Part shown: in pieces, positions 63,264 to 64,000 of the stretch | Layout of the letters: each line of letters starts with the position of its first letter | Numbering within the stretch: the first letter of the stretch is position 1 | Assembly (NCBI RefSeq): GCF_002979975.1 | Contig: NZ_PCQD01000013.1 | Span: 1 to 64,000 of the forward strand | Direction of reading: 5' to 3' | Length of the DNA: 64,000 nt | Origin: Pseudomonas sp. MYb185 | Lineage (GTDB): Bacteria > Pseudomonadota > Gammaproteobacteria > Pseudomonadales > Pseudomonadaceae | Notes under the pieces: generated by a model | Seen by the model: the letters and a program-made list of their open reading frames with translations, nothing else | The model's database searches: none | What the model was told of the DNA's origin: nothing | Position numbers and translations under genes: made by a program

Positions 63264-63551
63264 TTACTCGAATGGCTCCATCAGCAGAAAAGTTCCAGGT
63301 GACCTTTGGTGCTGATCTATCTGAGGCACCAACCGCTTGAAGTGCTCGGTGTCGCAATGCTCATCCAAAGCTGCCCGATCAGGCCACTCCTCCATGAAGA
63401 TGAAGTGCCCAGGGTCTTTCTGGTTGATGAAAAGATCATAGGATACGCACAGTGGTTCTTCTTTGGTCTTTGCTACAAGCTCCCGATACAGAGGCATGAC
63501 GTCATCGATACACTCCGGCTTGATGAAGTCCTGGGCAATTACTTTGAGCAT
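63264..63551 (-). CDS. Antibiotic biosynthesis monooxygenase (ABM) domain protein
   Basis: A 95-residue single ABM-domain protein (MLKVIAQDFIKPE; VSYDLFINQKDPGHFIFMEEWPD; HCDTEHFKRLVPQ), of the YgiN-like ferredoxin-fold type. Could be a quinol monooxygenase or a small unknown enzyme. Confidence 0.88.
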   Translation of the reverse strand: MLKVIAQDFIKPECIDDVMPLYRELVAKTKEEPLCVSYDLFINQKDPGHFIFMEEWPDRAALDEHCDTEHFKRLVPQIDQHQRSPGTFLLMEPFE

Positions 63552-63586
63552 GGGGTGCTAGGTCCGTTTTCAGCCTGACGCTGGAA

Positions 63587-63606
63587 ACCAAAGGCACCCG
63601 TATACG
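63587..63606 (-). terminator. Hairpin between two leftward genes
   Basis: GGCACCCGTATACGGGCGCC is a near-perfect palindrome 28 nt past the stop of the 113-residue gene. No strong U-tract. Confidence 0.45.
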
Positions 63607-63633
63607 GGCGCCGGCTGAAATGATCGTGAGAAC

Positions 63634-63975
63634 TCACTCGATAATCTCCTCTATTTCCGAATGCCCAGAGGACTGGTCTCCTGTGAACCATTGCCAGCTC
63701 TCTTCAAGAAGAAGCTGACCACTGTCATCTTGACTGGGGGTTGAATGGCATTTTCCTGCCATTAACTCACCCGATACATTTTCATGGTGATATACGAAGG
63801 AAATACTGCCATCAGGGTGCACCTTGCCCTGCAGATGGCCACTCCGTATTTCACCTCCAGCATATTCTCCCCAAAGCCTGTCGTCATTTTGGTAGTAGGT
63901 AAAGACGGTGCCTTGACCAACCTCACCATTCCCTGTGTTTGACCTTCCACGAAATTTTCGGTTGTTGTAGTTCAT
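63634..63975 (-). CDS. Conserved hypothetical protein (beta-rich repeat)
   Basis: A 113-residue protein (MNYNNRKFRGRSNTGNGEVG; TVFTYYQNDDRLWGEYAGG; SISFVYHHENVSGELMAGKC). The pattern of short strands resembles a family often mislabelled as N-acetylglutamate synthase; no such activity is supported by the sequence. TTAGGA precedes the start. The window ends 25 nt beyond. Confidence 0.75.
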   Translation of the reverse strand: MNYNNRKFRGRSNTGNGEVGQGTVFTYYQNDDRLWGEYAGGEIRSGHLQGKVHPDGSISFVYHHENVSGELMAGKCHSTPSQDDSGQLLLEESWQWFTGDQSSGHSEIEEIIE

Positions 63976-64000
63976 TATTCATTCCTAACGCGACGCTTTG

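Noticed and set aside
63634-63975. N-acetylglutamate synthase
   Set aside because: The protein is only 113 residues, beta-rich, and has no acetyltransferase motif.

Overview
The window is a 64 kb, GC-rich (about 60% by eye), gene-dense stretch of a gammaproteobacterial chromosome. Several gene orders point to Pseudomonadaceae: lysS-prfB, ffh / rpsP-rimM-trmD-rplS, xerD-dsbC-hom-thrC, and opgG-opgH. A trimethylamine monooxygenase suggests a marine or halotolerant member such as a Halopseudomonas-like species; this is inference. No tRNA, rRNA, CRISPR array, prophage or complete insertion sequence was seen.

Layout. 1-544: a non-coding region with two large inverted-repeat hairpins. Their 51-nt central cores are almost identical (48/51) but their arms are different; this is the most unusual structure in the window. 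545-8030: lysS, prfB (with its programmed frameshift), a divergent phosphoketolase, recJ, yaeQ. 8115-13410: a dispersed repeat, an MgtC-like protein, the periplasmic-glucan genes opgG/opgH with a small gene between them, and ExoD. 13464-18002: a cytochrome c oxidase cluster with a fused subunit I-III whose K-channel lysine appears replaced by glutamine. 18200-28742: housekeeping genes (thrC, hom, dsbC, xerD, rplS, trmD, rimM, rpsP, ffh, a YpjD-like and a CorC-like protein). 28755-33617: purT, gamma-carbonic anhydrase, two Nudix hydrolases, an L,D-transpeptidase, and an Anr-controlled di-haem peroxidase.

33900-49030 is more accessory: trimethylamine monooxygenase, a His-loop zinc-type TonB receptor behind a Zur box, VOC proteins, a TetR/DUF2855 divergent pair, two SMR exporters with a guanidine-II riboswitch in front of the SugE/Gdx one, glutathione peroxidase, an orphan PAAR plus Tai4-like immunity pair with no amidase, a TorF-like porin, and a Vat-type acetyltransferase. 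49246-56265: an EAL/HDOD protein, an SDR with an NTF2-like partner, and a Fur-boxed ferric-siderophore operon whose TonB receptor is frameshifted. 56458-64000: a 57-codon secreted peptide candidate, marC, a 5'-nucleotidase, queC-queD-queE, an Anr-promoter cytochrome c, a lipoprotein carboxylesterase and two small proteins.

Regulatory sites visible by motif (Zur, Fur, two Anr boxes, guanidine-II riboswitch, RF2 autoregulatory frameshift) agree with the genes they precede, which strengthens those annotations.
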